From assembly GCA_034716535.1 (NCBI GenBank), contig JAYEJW010000642.1:1-5024 (forward strand): a stretch of 5,024 bases of DNA. Direction: 5' to 3'. This document shows positions 5,021 through 5,024 of the stretch, piece by piece. Source of the stretch: JAYEJW01 sp034716535. GTDB lineage: Bacteria; Pseudomonadota; Gammaproteobacteria; Chromatiales; Chromatiaceae. The position numbers were made by a program, and so were the translations under genes. The notes beneath the pieces are model-generated. The model was not told where the DNA came from. It did not search any database and saw only the letters and a list, made by a program, of their open reading frames with translations. Position 1 is the stretch's first letter. Each line of letters begins with the position of its first letter.

Positions 5021-5024
5021 AACA

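Noticed and set aside
4980..5024. A tRNA 3' half or integron attachment site at the right edge
   Set aside because: The stem is 8 bases but there is no T-loop consensus or CCA end, the element is too short, and the conserved integron core triplets are absent.
1..5024. A CRISPR array or defence system
   Set aside because: I found no regularly spaced repeats of 20-40 bases and no Cas, nuclease, methylase or toxin-antitoxin motifs.

Overview
This window probably comes from a GC-rich proteobacterium. That assignment is inferred from protein families and base composition and rests on no marker gene. Every convincing gene reads leftward, on the minus strand. In transcription order they are: an NAD(P)H-dependent iron-sulfur flavoprotein reductase (4812-3781), a full-length RtcB-type RNA ligase (3704-2274), an exported protein built from two copies of an unfamiliar cysteine-containing domain (2127-1147), and a small helical protein (1035-730). 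About 730 bases with no convincing gene follow.

Right part (3781-5024): the reductase has a plant-type 2Fe-2S ferredoxin domain at the N-terminus, then a flavin domain and a nicotinamide domain. Its 212-base upstream region holds a repeated 10-mer, a near-perfect dyad followed by a T tract on the coding strand, and a GC-rich inverted repeat at the window edge. The rtcB gene starts 76 bases after the reductase stop, so the two may be co-transcribed. The longer rtcB reading frame beginning at 3734 is probably wrong. A GTG at 3704 has a good ribosome binding site, and counting from it puts several catalytic residues at the same numbers as in Pyrococcus horikoshii RtcB.

Middle (1036-2273): a GC-rich hairpin lies between rtcB and the exported-protein gene. 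That gene has its own very strong ribosome binding site and so may be a separate unit. The small 101-residue gene also has its own strong site.

Left part (1-729): the first 120 bases are about 37 percent GC by direct count. One sampled 60-base line in the reductase is 70 percent GC, and two in the exported-protein gene are 52 and 58 percent. The left end may carry the last 17 codons of a rightward gene. It also has several inverted repeats and a cluster of CGTGAC/GTCACG words. This looks like a boundary with DNA of different origin, but there is no transposase, integrase, tRNA or CRISPR array to prove it.

Two items stand out. One is the redox flavoprotein next to RtcB, a ligase with an active-site cysteine that is known to be sensitive to oxidation. 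The other is the duplicated exported cysteine domain, which I do not recognise.
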